Origin: Rugalucina vietnamica
Lineage: Eukaryota > Mollusca > Bivalvia > Lucinida > Lucinidae
Direction of reading: 5' to 3'
Length of the DNA: 64,000 nt
NCBI GenBank assembly: GCA_964017185.1
Contig: OZ024871.1
Coordinates: 64,794,866 to 64,858,865 of the forward strand
Below, piece by piece: positions 9,206-22,400 of this stretch. Below the pieces are notes generated by a model. The model ran no database searches and was not told where the DNA came from. It saw only the letters and a program-made list of their open reading frames with translations. Position 1 is the stretch's first letter; every line of letters begins with the position of its first letter. A program made the position numbers and the translations under genes.

Positions 9206-12200
9206 ATGAATCTCGCGGGTCAAGCTGCGGACCACCCGTCCGATTTATTGTTCGTTAATTTTAACCAAGACTGCACGTAAGGGCTTCCAGCTTTTGTTAT
9301 GGTCCTACGTAGATTCCATATTTAGAACAAGTTTTGTAACTGTCATTGCTATAAACGTATCGTTTGTCATATTTTGCTTCAAACTAGTTTTATGTAACTG
9401 GTACACCATGTGGCATGGTAGCTCAGTTGGCAGATTGCTCACCGCGGGTGCATGAACAGCAAGACAGAGGGGGTGAGACAGAGGTGCTACTTGTGGGTTT
9501 GAGCATACATGTGATATCTCCCGACTGATCGTGAATCTCCCGATATTCTTGTCCCTTTTCCGCTGACCCGATATAGGAACGAAAAACCCGACGAAGAAAA
9601 AAATCCTATCACGTTTTTCCCCAACCATCAATTTATGTATTTTTACTGAAAAGATCGAGTAGTAGTTTACAGCGCCTAACTAACAGTGAACTTAAAGTAG
9701 AGTGTTTACAGCACCTAACTAACAGTGAACTGACACAGTGTTATCATCATAAGGTGTCAGATTGAGAAGGTGTTATGTGAAGGTTGAGCAATGTTGCGTA
9801 ACATTGCGTCGATAAGTAGCTTTGTTTCCAAATCACTGATCCAAATAATTCCCAAGCAGGTTATTGTATTGTTTGACAAAACATGTTTTCACAATAGTGA
9901 AGTCAGTTAAAACAGTAATCTAATTAATACAGCCTATCTGTCACACTATGGTGGCAAGGAGATAAAAAGAAATTGCTTTTGGTCAAAAAGAATTCACCAC
10001 GAAACTATGATCTATTTTATTTTCTCATCATTAATGATTATCACATACAGAACCAGTTATAAAACAGAACCTTGTTGAATGCCTTAGAAACAATCTTTAT
10101 TCTTCACATCAACAATAAGCAAATATCAATTCAAACAATAAATTTAACACTTTAACATTGTTTGACATTTTATACACAGTATTTTGCACATCAGGAATTT
10201 AAAATTTACATGCAGTACCCAATATTGAGGAAACTATTTACATCCGGATAAATTTGTGTGGTGAAAGCTTTACTGAAACACCATTTAGGTTTGAGCATGC
10301 GCACCAGTAAAATTTACTTTCGTTTTGGATAGCCTGTTGACATGTTGAAATTGTATGAATAAGGGGATGTTTTATCGTTTGTAAAGTGATTTGAAATAAA
10401 TGGAACATAGAATTACACTAAACTTGACTTGATTTAGTCTTTTGAGGTGGGTTGTTATACTTTTCATTTATTTTACCCAGTAAATGCACCATTCATATGC
10501 TTCCCCACCCACATGCACTCCTACAGAAACTGTATCTGTCAATCGCTATATATACATTTTTTTATGTGTGTGTGTGGGGGGGGGGGGGGGTCTTTTTTGC
10601 ATAATATGCAGTGGTCAGGAATAAAATACTAAAGTGTGCATATGATCAGATCATTTTGGAAATTCTGTCCTTAGAATTTATTGCTTTGCCACGTTAAAAT
10701 ATCGTTTAATTTTGTCGATAAAAACCTCCCTATTTCAGACCCAAATCTCCCTACCAAAAAATTCAAATCTCCCTATTTGGCATCCATGATGTAGTATCAC
10801 ATGTATGAGTTTGAGTCTCTGTCATCTGGTCTGCGTCGTCTGGTCGTATGATACTCTTTTTCTGCCTGTAACATTTACATCAGTTGTTCGCAAGAATTAT
10901 TCAATTTCAGCGTGTAGAGTAGAAGCAGTAAGAACACAGACTAAAATACAAATAGAACCAGCCCATACAGCAGCTACACATGATGTAAACCATTTTAGCG
11001 GTGTGTTCCTTTACCGGAATGGACCTGATTACCGGAATGGACTACTGGAATGGACATTTTTATGTGTCCTTGAGTATTTTTCATTTTGTTTTTGAGGACA
11101 GATTGGTCTAGAATATAAACTGATAGTGATTAGTTCGAGAATCATGTGGTTTAAGTGCAGTTAAATTGTGTTCTGTACGGTCGGGTAGGCTAGGCCAGGT
11201 GCTCATATATGCTTATATAGGTCCCTGTCACAGTGCCAGCACATTTTACTTATTTCTACTTCTATTCATCCCTGTGTTTGCTATAGAACAACCACTGGTG
11301 ATCTCGATATATTTCATTCAAAGAAACCTCTGGACAGTGGTCCTACCCTGCACCCCGCCACTGAGCTACCCTAACCACCATGGGAAGTCTATTTTGCTAT
11401 ATACTGAGATGAATTTTATCTTATGCAAACTATTCATATGACTATAGAAGTACAGTACATTTTATGCAGATAAAATACATTTAATGCATGTCCATTCCGG
11501 TAGTCCATTCCGGTAAAGGAACGCATCCCCATTTTAGTCGTTTCATGAGAAAACCAAAAATGTGGTTTCCGATCAGGTTTGACAAAAACTGAGCTGTACA
11601 AGCACAGGAGATGGCTAGAGGCTTAAAATTTTAGATTTAGAAAGTAGAGGAATAGTACCATCCAGTGCTTTAGCTAGAATAAATTAGCAGGGCGCATCAT
11701 CTGTTGCCCTTTTCCAGCGCCCTGTCGTGCCCTTTTCATGCAGTTTGCACCCTGCCTTTTAATTTTGTAAAAAATATCATAAAAACCAGACAAAAATTAA
11801 GAAAGATACAGTTTTTTTTAAGTTTGAAGGCTGGAGTAGCCAACAGTGCAGCTCTAGTTGCAGTCTTATAACTGCATGGTTAACTTCTTCAACCCTTTTT
11901 GGATTGTAAGTATTTCATAGACTAAAAAGTGCCCTTTTTGCTCGTTGCCGCACGCTGAAAGTGCCCTTTTTGCTCGTTGCCGCACGCTGAAAGTGCCCTT
12001 TTTGCTCGTTGCCACTTGCTGAAGGTGCCCTTTTCAAAAACAGTCAGCACTGCCCTTTTCAAATCCTAGCTGGAGCACTGCTATCCTTCTGGCAAAAACA
12101 AAGGCGCTGATCAGTTTCGCAGTTACTGCGAAGCTGATCTGTGTCTCTGTTTTCGTATTAGCGAAATGTTGTTTTTCTCATGACGTGGCTCATTTAGGTA

Positions 12201-13461
12201 AATGACATATAAACCAGTGTCCTTTCCAACTGATTGTAAATTTCTCTGTACATGTTCTTTTTCAGTTCACTAGCAGTAGGGACCAAGTTTGGGTACAAGT
12301 TGTTCTCTCTCAGCTCTGTGGAGAAGTTGGATCAGATATACGACAATGGTGAGATACACGTCTTATGTAAATGATTATAAATTGCAGTATGGTATATAAA
12401 GGCAAGAAATTGAACAAAATTTGTTCAGCCAGCTTCTTAGGTTATCTTGGTTCTTAATCTCTTTCAAAACATATCTATGCAGCATTTCTGGACATATTTA
12501 TCACGGTAGGTAACTAAAACGGATCCTTTCAGAGGAAATATGCGTTTCCCGTTCCTTTCGGAGGAAGGGACGGTTCCTTTCAGAGGAAATTGGTAGACGA
12601 AGACTCTTAGACGCTAGAAACATAATCAACCGTCGGGTGATATCCTCAGATAAATAGTCCACGTAATGCACAACAAAACGAATTTGGTAGCTGAAGCGAA
12701 AATTCGCAATGTGCTCCTTTGTTTTCGCCGTTTTAAATGAAATAAGTACCCTTCTTTAAGAATGCGACAGTACAGGCTGCTCTCAAAACCGCTTTTTTAA
12801 TCGCAAATGAAGATACTTGCAACGAAATGTCTTCGAAATACAATATGAAATATATTTTTTGTACTACCACACAGTAAAACTCAATCAAAATACACTCATT
12901 CGCTCACAAAAAGTAAAATATTAACAATCACCAGAAAGTCATGTAGAAACGGATCCTTTCGGAGCACACCTGAAGTTGTAATTTTTGGGCACCGGCTTTG
13001 ATCCGAGTATCTGGCACCGGATCCTTTGGGAGAAATTTTACCACTAAAGCATATCTTGATGGCATATTCACTAGCTATTCTTTTCTGTAAGATCTTTTAT
13101 AGCCACTGATACCGTCATTCCATTCAAGTTGCCGCAAAGTCCTAAATGCGCCAATCAAGGAGAAAGCAAATCATTTGTGTGTAGACACCTACAATCCAGC
13201 AATACCGTCCAGTGGGTCCCTAAGGCATGCTCCACGAAAGGCTTGATCAAAAACATGAAATGGTAGAATTACTTCCTTGTGTACCGAAAAATAAACATTT
13301 AAGGGGCTGTGCGTTTAGTCTTATTGCCATATTTTCTATTTGCACTGTCTAGCAAACCTGCACTTCGTGACCTCGCTCCTTTAGTTGCATTTAAACAAAA
13401 GTCGAACTGATTGTGGATTTTGTAGCTTTACCTGTAGCTGCATTATTTTCGTGTTAATCGT

Positions 13462-13495
<34 letters not shown>

Positions 13496-16400
13496 CAGCA
13501 GCAAAAAACTTCCAGTAAAAACATTAAATAGCCTACAAAACTAGTAAAATCAAACGATTTTCGGCTTTGAGTCGCTAATTCTACTATTGTTTTCCCTGAT
13601 CTATTTATATACATATGCAGTTCCTGGACCTTCTTTACTTACTTCCAGTCCTTAAAGTTTACAAATAAAACTCGTTTGTTACAATGCGGAATGCTTACGT
13701 ATTAAAAAGAATTTGGAGTAATGAAAATATCATAAAGTGTTCTTTTTTCCGACCTTATTTTTGATAAACTAGCAGAAACACTCTTAATTTTACACGTCTA
13801 AGTTATTTACAGTGCATAGGTGTAGTACCAAACATTTTGTTACCCGTCATCATTTTCGGTGATTGAAATAATAGTAACTCTGAAGTGGTATCATCATGTG
13901 AAGGTAATGCATGTAAGCACATTTCCTCCTGAAGGATCCATAGCCTCAGCTCCGAAAGGATCCTGTGTCTGTCTCCTTGAGGAACCGTTACCACCAACAG
14001 AAGTTGTTTTTCACGTTTATTTATCAAGTACAAGTATATTACCACTTTATTCATTTAATTTCAGATTGGCAAATACAATATCTAGGGACAAGAAGTGCTA
14101 AAACGTTTTGATCAATGGCATTTTCCCCAAATATTTAAGGGTATTCGCCTGCCTGTCGTCACAAAATACAGTTCTCGGCCAACATTTTTATCTCGTAAAC
14201 AATTACGAAATAGTTGTGCACATAAAGAAAGCGCTGAGATTGTACCTTGATTACAACGTCATTACGTGCGCACACGTTTTGTACTTATTGTTCACGATAA
14301 AACCTCAGAAAATCGTTTCTCTAAACACAACGACGACGATATTGACGATTTCCTCTGAAAGGAACCATCCCTTCATCCGAAAGGAACCGGCAACACACAT
14401 TTCCTCTGAAAGGATCCGTTTTGGTTACCTACCGTGTTTATATGTTCTCTCGGACAGTTCAAAAGTAACATAAACATTGTATATACTAGAAGAGAAAACC
14501 TCTCTATTTTGAAGTTACGACTAGCTTCCAAAGTGTATTTGTGACTACTTGGAATGTTTAAAAAATGCACATTTCACTTTTGTTATAAATTTGTCGGGGA
14601 CAAATAAAAAGTACTAAGCGTTACTGAAACAAGAACGCTTCAATTTGTTATATTTGATGGTTATACACTATAATACATGAACATGATGAAGATGGCATTA
14701 TGTTAAAATTAACATTTTATTAGTTTTATCATTTAGTATAAATGATCTTGAACTTGAAATGCTTTCTTAAACTATTAACCAGTCTTGTCAGGAAAATGTT
14801 TGGCAATACAGATACAGTTAGAAAAATAATCGCATGAAGTGGTCATTTTTGAGCAAATTTTCTGAAATCGGACTTATATTCCTCACTGATTGAACGAGGC
14901 TTAAACATGTTAAAGCCATGCCAATTTGAACCTTAAAAGTTTGAATCTAAGAATGGGAAGGATAATACTTTCTGAACAATGATTATAGTACTGATGAGAC
15001 CGCTAAGGAAACATTTGCAAGTTTAATTAGTAAATTACCATTTCTGTCATTGACTCATTGCCTTCAGGACTAGTATCAGTAGGGCTCTCATAGTCAGACT
15101 CATATTCTGGATTGCAAATATATCGGGTGCAAAAGGCCTTTTTTCACATAGCTTGAATAACATGTATCTTTGCATTTGAGAGTCATAAAGTGGTTACAAA
15201 CAGGGATAATTTTGAAAAAGGCCATTTGCCAAAATGCTGTGTTATTTTCAAAATGTATAAATGGCCCCTTCATTGGAAAGCATGGGCCATTTTTAAAATG
15301 TTTTTAGCTCACTTGAGCCGAAGTCTCAAAGGGAGCTTATAGGATAGGAAGGCACCCGGCGTCAGTCCGTCGTCGTCGTCCACCATTTTCAAAGATCTTC
15401 TTCTCTGAAACTGCTTGGCCAATCAAAGCCAAATTTTATATGAAGCATCTATAGGAAGGGGGAACCAATGTGTATATAAATAATTTAGGTCACATGACCA
15501 AGATGGCCGCCATGCCCATATATAGTAAAAACCCTTTAAAAATCTTCTTCTCTGGAACCACCTGACCAATTTCTACGAAACTTGGCATGAAGCATCAATG
15601 ACTCAAGTACTACAATGTATATATAAATCATGACCCTGTGATGACCTTGACCTATTTTACGGCAAGGTCAACATAGGTCGCCAATGCATTTCAATGGTGA
15701 AAACTTTTAAAATGCCATTTAAAGTGATTGTCTTTCAGGAAATGGGCAGTAGGACTGAATATTAATGATTCTGAAAAAAATTGGACCCCAGGGGCTCATC
15801 TGCCCCTACCTGGGGGTAATATACATGTATATTTCCATAATATTCAAACTTCTCCTCTGAAACCGCTTGGCCAATCAAAGCCAAATTTTATGTGAAGCAT
15901 CAATAGGAAGGGGTAACCAATGTGTATATAAATAATCTAGGTCACATGACCAAGATGGCCGCCATGCCCATATATGGTAAAAACCCTTAAAAAATCTTCT
16001 TCTCTAGAACCAGTGGACTGATTTCAATGAAACTTGGCATGAAACATCGATGGCTCAAGCACTATAATGTGTATATAAATCATGACCCTGTGATGACCTT
16101 GACCTATTTTACGGCAAGGTCAACATAGGTCACCAATGCATTTGAATGGTGAAAACTTTTAAAATGTCATTTAAAGTGATCGTCTTGCAGGAAATGGGCA
16201 GTAGGACTGAATATTAATGATTCTGAAAAAAATTGGACCCCAGGGGCTCATCTGCCCCCACCCCGGGGCAATATACATGTATATTTCCATAATATTCAAA
16301 CTTCTTCTCCTCTGAAACCGCTTGGCCAATCAAAGCCAAATTTTATGTGAAGCATCAATAGGAAGGGGTAACCAATGTATATATAAATAATCCAGGTCAC

Positions 16401-19400
16401 ATGACTAATATGGCCGCCATGCCCATATATGGTAAAAACCCTTAAAAAATCCTTTTCTCTAGAACTGGTGGACCGATTTCAATGAAACTTGGCATGAAGT
16501 ATTGATGGCTCAAGTACTACAATGTATATATAAATCATGACCCTGAGATGACCTTGACCTATTTTACAGCAAGGTCAGCATAGGTCACCAATGCATTTGA
16601 ATGGAGCAAAACTTTTTAAAAGTCATTTAAAGTGAAAGTCTTGTAGAAAATGGGCAGTAGGACTTAATGATTCTGAAAAAAAATTGACCCCAGGGCTAAT
16701 ATGGCCCCCACCCTGGGGCAATATACATGTATATTGCCATAATATTCAAACATCTACTCCTCTGAAACCCCTTGGCCAATCAAAGCCAAATTTTATGTGA
16801 AGCATCCATAGAATGGGGGAATCAATGTGTATATAAACAATTAGGTCACATGACCAAGATGGCCGCCATGCCCATATACAGTAAAAACCACTCAAAAATA
16901 TTCTTCTCGGAACTGGTGGACCGATTTCAAAGAAACTTGGCATGAAGCAGCAATGGCTTAAGTACTACAATGTGTAAATAAATCATGACCCTGTGGTGAC
17001 CTTGACCTATTTTACGACAAGGTCAACATAGGTCGCCTATGCATTTGAATGGGGAAAACTGTTAAAATATCATTTGAAGGGAAAAGCCAGCAGGAAATTG
17101 GCAAATGGACAGAATATTGATTATTTTGAAAAAAGAAAATGGCCTAAGGGCTTCATCTGCCCCTGCACTGGGTATATATACAAAAATATTCAAACATGTT
17201 TATTGGTATATGCAGCAAATCTCAGGTGAGCGTTTACAGGACCATTGGTCCTCTGGTTTAAGTTTAAGGAGATAGTGGATGATATTTCGAAAATATATTT
17301 TTCGAAATGGTCATTTACGTTTTTAAAGCCAACAGTAATCCTAGCTGTATATTTATCATGAAGTTGCAACAAATTGCAATTACAGAAACGGAGGATATCT
17401 GTATTGTGGAGCGGCTGTTCTCCAGTAGCCTGGTTGCCATAGTGAGTCTCTCGTCACCACGGAAACTGAAGGTGTGCCACTTCAAGAAGGGTACAGAGAT
17501 ATGTAACTACAGCTATTCCAACTCAATACTCGCTGTCAAGCTGAATAGACAGGTTTGTACCATTACGAAAACTTTCCCATGCAATGAACAGATATTATTT
17601 GAGCTTTAAAAATTGCAAATTTTCAGCTGAAAAATTTTGATATTTTTCTTATTTTTGCTCAAAAACATAGATTGTGGGTACACGTTAGAACTGCCTCAGC
17701 GAGGCAGTTCTAACGAGTACCCACAATCTATGTTTTGGAGCAAAAATAAGAAAAATAGGTATACCCCCGCATACCCCAGTGTTTCTATATAAAAGTGGGG
17801 TTTAAGGGGGTATACATGTTTTCCTGATGCAACACGCACAGTATTCCTGGGGCCAGTTGTTCGAAATTAACAATGCTGTTAGTCAATGATTCGTTTAAAT
17901 TTCAAATGGCAATATTACAAATACACTGTAACTTACTTTTTGTTGAAAAAATGTGAAAATTATTTGCAGTGCAAAGGATTCTCACATTTTTTTTTCAACA
18001 AAAAATAACAGTGTGTGCTTTTGAAGTCGACATATAGTTAACAAATTGAAGACTTAACGACAGCATTAAGCTCATGAAGTTTTGAACAACTAGGCCCTGC
18101 TTGTTATGTTTATTGAATTTAATTGAATTCACAGAATATTGAAAACGAGACGATTAGACAACAGATGATCTTGTAACATTCTTACAATTGCTTAGGTAAA
18201 AATTTGTGGTGCATTTGCTAAAGACTGGGTTAAAAAAGGAACAAATCATTAGGAAAACACACCCATGCAATGTAAAGAGATTTTTAAAGTTGTGAAAAAT
18301 GAAAATTTTCCGTAGAAAAAATTGACATTTTTCCTGTTTTTGCTCAAAACATAAATTGTGGGTACACGTCAGAACCGCCTAACGAGTACCCACAATCTAT
18401 GTTTTGGATCAAAAGTAAGAAAATAGGTTTATCTTGGCCAACACCAGATTTTCTGTATAAAATTGGGATTTAAGGGGGTATTTATTTCATGGACATGTTT
18501 TCCTGATGGGCTTTATGTTTTCCTGATGGGTTACAAAACAGAACTAAAAACTCTTAATCATCCTTACGTAAAAACACCACAATGACAGACCGCTTGAGTA
18601 TATTTTTGTTAACATATATATGCAATGTTACAACCTTTTAATCAGACATGATAGTTATCTTATTTGTCAAATTTTAGTTAAATTTTAAATGAGCCTCTTC
18701 ATGAGAAAACCAACAATTTGCATATGCAAAAACAAAGACGCAGATCAGCTGTGTAGTTACTGCACAGCTGATCAGCGCCTTTGTTTTCGCTACACGGATA
18801 GTACAATTACTCTTCTACGTATATACAAAGTTTCAAGCTCCTATCTTTCTGCTGTTACTATACAGACTTGGTCGGAATCCCAAATTGTTGGTTTTCTCAT
18901 GCAGCGGCTCAAATAATGTTTTTTGTCTCCCTTTTCAGCGGTTGATTGTTTGTCTAGAAGAAAGCTTGTATATACACAACATTAGAGATATGAAAGTGCT
19001 ACACACTATAAGAGATACACCCCCTAACCCCCATGGACTTTGTGCCCTCTCTATAAACAATGAAAACTGTTTCTTAGCTTATCCCGGTAGTAATTTAATA
19101 GGAGAAGTTCAAATATTTGATACCATAAACTTGGTAAGTTCTAAGTTTTTTGCATTTGAATCCAAGTATTAGTGAAAATAAATTTTAGCTTTGAACTTGT
19201 TACTGTAAATTCGGAAATATTCGTGAGAACTTAATTTTCGCTAATATTCGCGAATTTGCTGCCTCACGAATTCAAAAATCTCACTAATAAAGAGTTACAA
19301 TAAGCTATATAGACTATAAAAAAAAAAAAAGTTTAAACTTTATTTATTTTACTTCAATTACACAGGAAGCTCTCATTGAACTTATAAACGCATTCTTGAA

Positions 19401-22400
19401 GGCGCGGATTTTGGCGTTATGTGGTCAAACGTGGTGGAGGAAACCGGAGAACCCGGGGAAAACCACCGAACCTGGACGGGCGACCACTACCCTGCCACAT
19501 GCCTTGACCCGGATATAGACTATACAGGTACTGGCTGGCGAATTCAAGAACTCGCTAATAGTTTGGAAATAGAAAGACACGCAAAAATTTCCGAACTTAC
19601 AGTATCAAGAATTTAAGTGCAGAAAAAGTATATTTAAACTGTTTTTGGATTTCTCAATACCTGAAAGTGTTGCATTTGTGTTCAGTGATGTTTAACAAAT
19701 ATAGTAAAAATTACTCATCGGTTCAAACAGAATTGTATATCTAAGATGGCTCTTGGCTCAATTCAAAATGCAATATTCATTACTTTTCGCTTTCAAGGTC
19801 ACACATAAATTTATTAGCTCGCCTGCACGAAGTGCACAGAGCTATTGTTGTCACCTCGGTCGTCCCCGTTTACGTGTACGTTTACATACGCGTCCGCGTC
19901 ACACTTTCGGTTAAAGTTTTTAAAATTGTTATATCTTGATAGTCACTGACCAGAAATCATTCATATTTGGAACATTGCTGCATATGAGGGTCCTCTGTGA
20001 TTTAATGTGAAGGGACCCGTGGGGTCATGCCTGGGGGCTGGGCTAGAGGTCAATATCTAGAACACCTTTGTACAATGCTCAGATGCTGTGCTAGTTTCTC
20101 ATCAACTGTAAAGCCTAGAACTGTCAAACCTTACATAAGGCTTCTCCTTGATGTCCCGACTCGGCACCCACATTGACCTACTGACCTTGACCTATATTTT
20201 ATGCTCCAGTGACTTTGTCATTTTTTAAGCCAACCCTTAATATCTCATCAACTATATTAAAAGCCTACAACCATCAAACCTTGCATATGGCTTCTCCTTG
20301 ATGTCCCGACTTTGCACCCACATTGATCTAGTGACCTTGACCTATATTTCATGCTCTAGTGACTTTGTCATTTTTGAAGCCAACTCTTAATATCTCATCA
20401 ACTATAAAGCCTACAACCATCAAACCTTGCATATGACTTCTCCTCGATGTCCCGACTCGGCACCCACATTGACCTACTGACCTTGACCTATATTTCGTGC
20501 TCTAGTGACTTTGTCATTTTTTAAGCCAACCCTTAATATCTCATCAACTATAAAGCCTACAACCATCAAACCTTGCATATGACTTCTCCTCGATGTCCCG
20601 ACTTTGCACCCACATTGATCTAGTGACCTTGACCTATATTTCGTGCTCTAGTGACTTTGTCATTGTTGAAGCCAACTCTTAATATCTCATCAACTATAAA
20701 GCCTACAACCATCAAACCTTGCATATGACTTCTCCTCGATGTCCCGACTCGGCACCCACATTCACCTAGTGACCTTGACCTATATTTCGTGCTCTAGTGA
20801 CTTTGTGATTTTTTCAAGCCAACCCTTAATATCTCATCAACTATAAAGCCTACAACCATCAAACCTTGCATATAGCTTCTCCTCGATGTCCCGACTTTGC
20901 ACCCACGTTGATCTAGTGACCTTGGCCTATATTTCGTGCTCTAGTGACTTTGTCATTTTTGAAGCCAACTCTTAATATCTCATCAACTATAAAGCCTACA
21001 ACCATCAAACCTTGCATATGACTTCTCCTCGATGTCCCAACTCGGCACCCACATTCACTTAGTGACCTTGACCTATATTTCGTGCTCTAGTGACTTTGTC
21101 ATTTTGGAAGCCAACTCTTAATATCTCATCAACTATAAAGCCTAAAACCATCAAACCTTGCATATGACTTCTCCTCGATGTCGCGACTCGGCACCCACAT
21201 TCACCTAGTGACCTTGACCTATATTTCGTGCTCTAGTGACTTTGTCATTTTTGAAGCCAACCCTTAATATCTCATAAATTATAAAGCCTACAACCATCAA
21301 ACCTTGCATATGGCTTCTCCTCGATGTCCCGACTTTGCACCCACATTGATCTAGTGACCGTGACCTATATTTTGTGCGCTAGTGTCCAGTGATGTAGATA
21401 ATTATTTAATTATTTTTCACAATGCGTACTGTACGCATCAAAATAAATGCACACTGCGTACCGACAATACAACTGTGTACACGTTTTCTGAGGATTCTTA
21501 TTCTATTAGAATCAATTGAACTTATAGATATGTGTACACGTATGGGTAAGACACTTTATTCAAGTAATGAAAATTCAAGTAAATTGGTTAAGAATCCTGT
21601 AATTACATGTTATTCTAATATTTAGGCATGTTAAACCATACTTTTGTCTCCTGCAAAGATAATAAGAGAGAAAAAATTAGGAAAACATGATAAACTGGGC
21701 TGGCTGTAGAACATGGAATACATCAAGTTTTAAATTAAAAACAATGACCAGAACTCGATGCAAAATGCCTATTCAATGAACAAAAGTGACACACTAAACT
21801 TCATAAATAAATCTTTGGTAAAAAATTTGTCTGGCTGAGGAACTGAACGGAGAGCATGTGAAGATACATACTATATCGCATGATATGTTAATACAGAACG
21901 AACAAAAGCTACATTAATATTGTAACTACTTTTCCATTGTTGACAGAGCAGCTAGAAAAAAACTAGTTTAAAATTGTCATTTTGTGATAATTTTAAAGTG
22001 ATAATTTTAAAGATTTTTTTTTATCTGAGTACGCATAAAACCGAAAACTGTCTGCGTACCGCTGATTTTTACTGCATACATGGTACGCACAGGTCCAAAT
22101 TTTTTATGCGTACAGAGCGGAAAATCGTGCGTACATACGCAGTACGCATCGTTATCTATTTCGCTGGTGTCTTTGTCATTTTTTAAGCCAACCCTTAATA
22201 TCTCATCAACTATAAAGCCTACAACCATCAAACCTTGCATATGGCTTCTCCTCGATGTCCCGACTCGGCACCCACATTGACCTAGTAACCTTGACCTATA
22301 TTTCGTGCTATAGTGACTTTGTCATTTTTTGAAGCCAACCCTTAAAATATCTCATCAACTATAAAGCCTACAACCATCAAACCTTGCATATGGCTTCTCG

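Noticed and set aside
9411-9525. tRNA gene (A and B box present)
   Set aside because: No cloverleaf or pairing acceptor stem; better read as a SINE head. The same applies to 2700-2900 and 39055-39265.
13803-14570. Several frames of 65-121 codons
   Set aside because: Within or at the edge of the TIR element 12502-14436, overlapping on both strands, no recognisable domain.
18689-18916. Open frame giving [20 protein letters not shown]
   Set aside because: This is a MITE family A copy read through; the same peptide pattern appears at 22626, 36968, 40671 and other copies.
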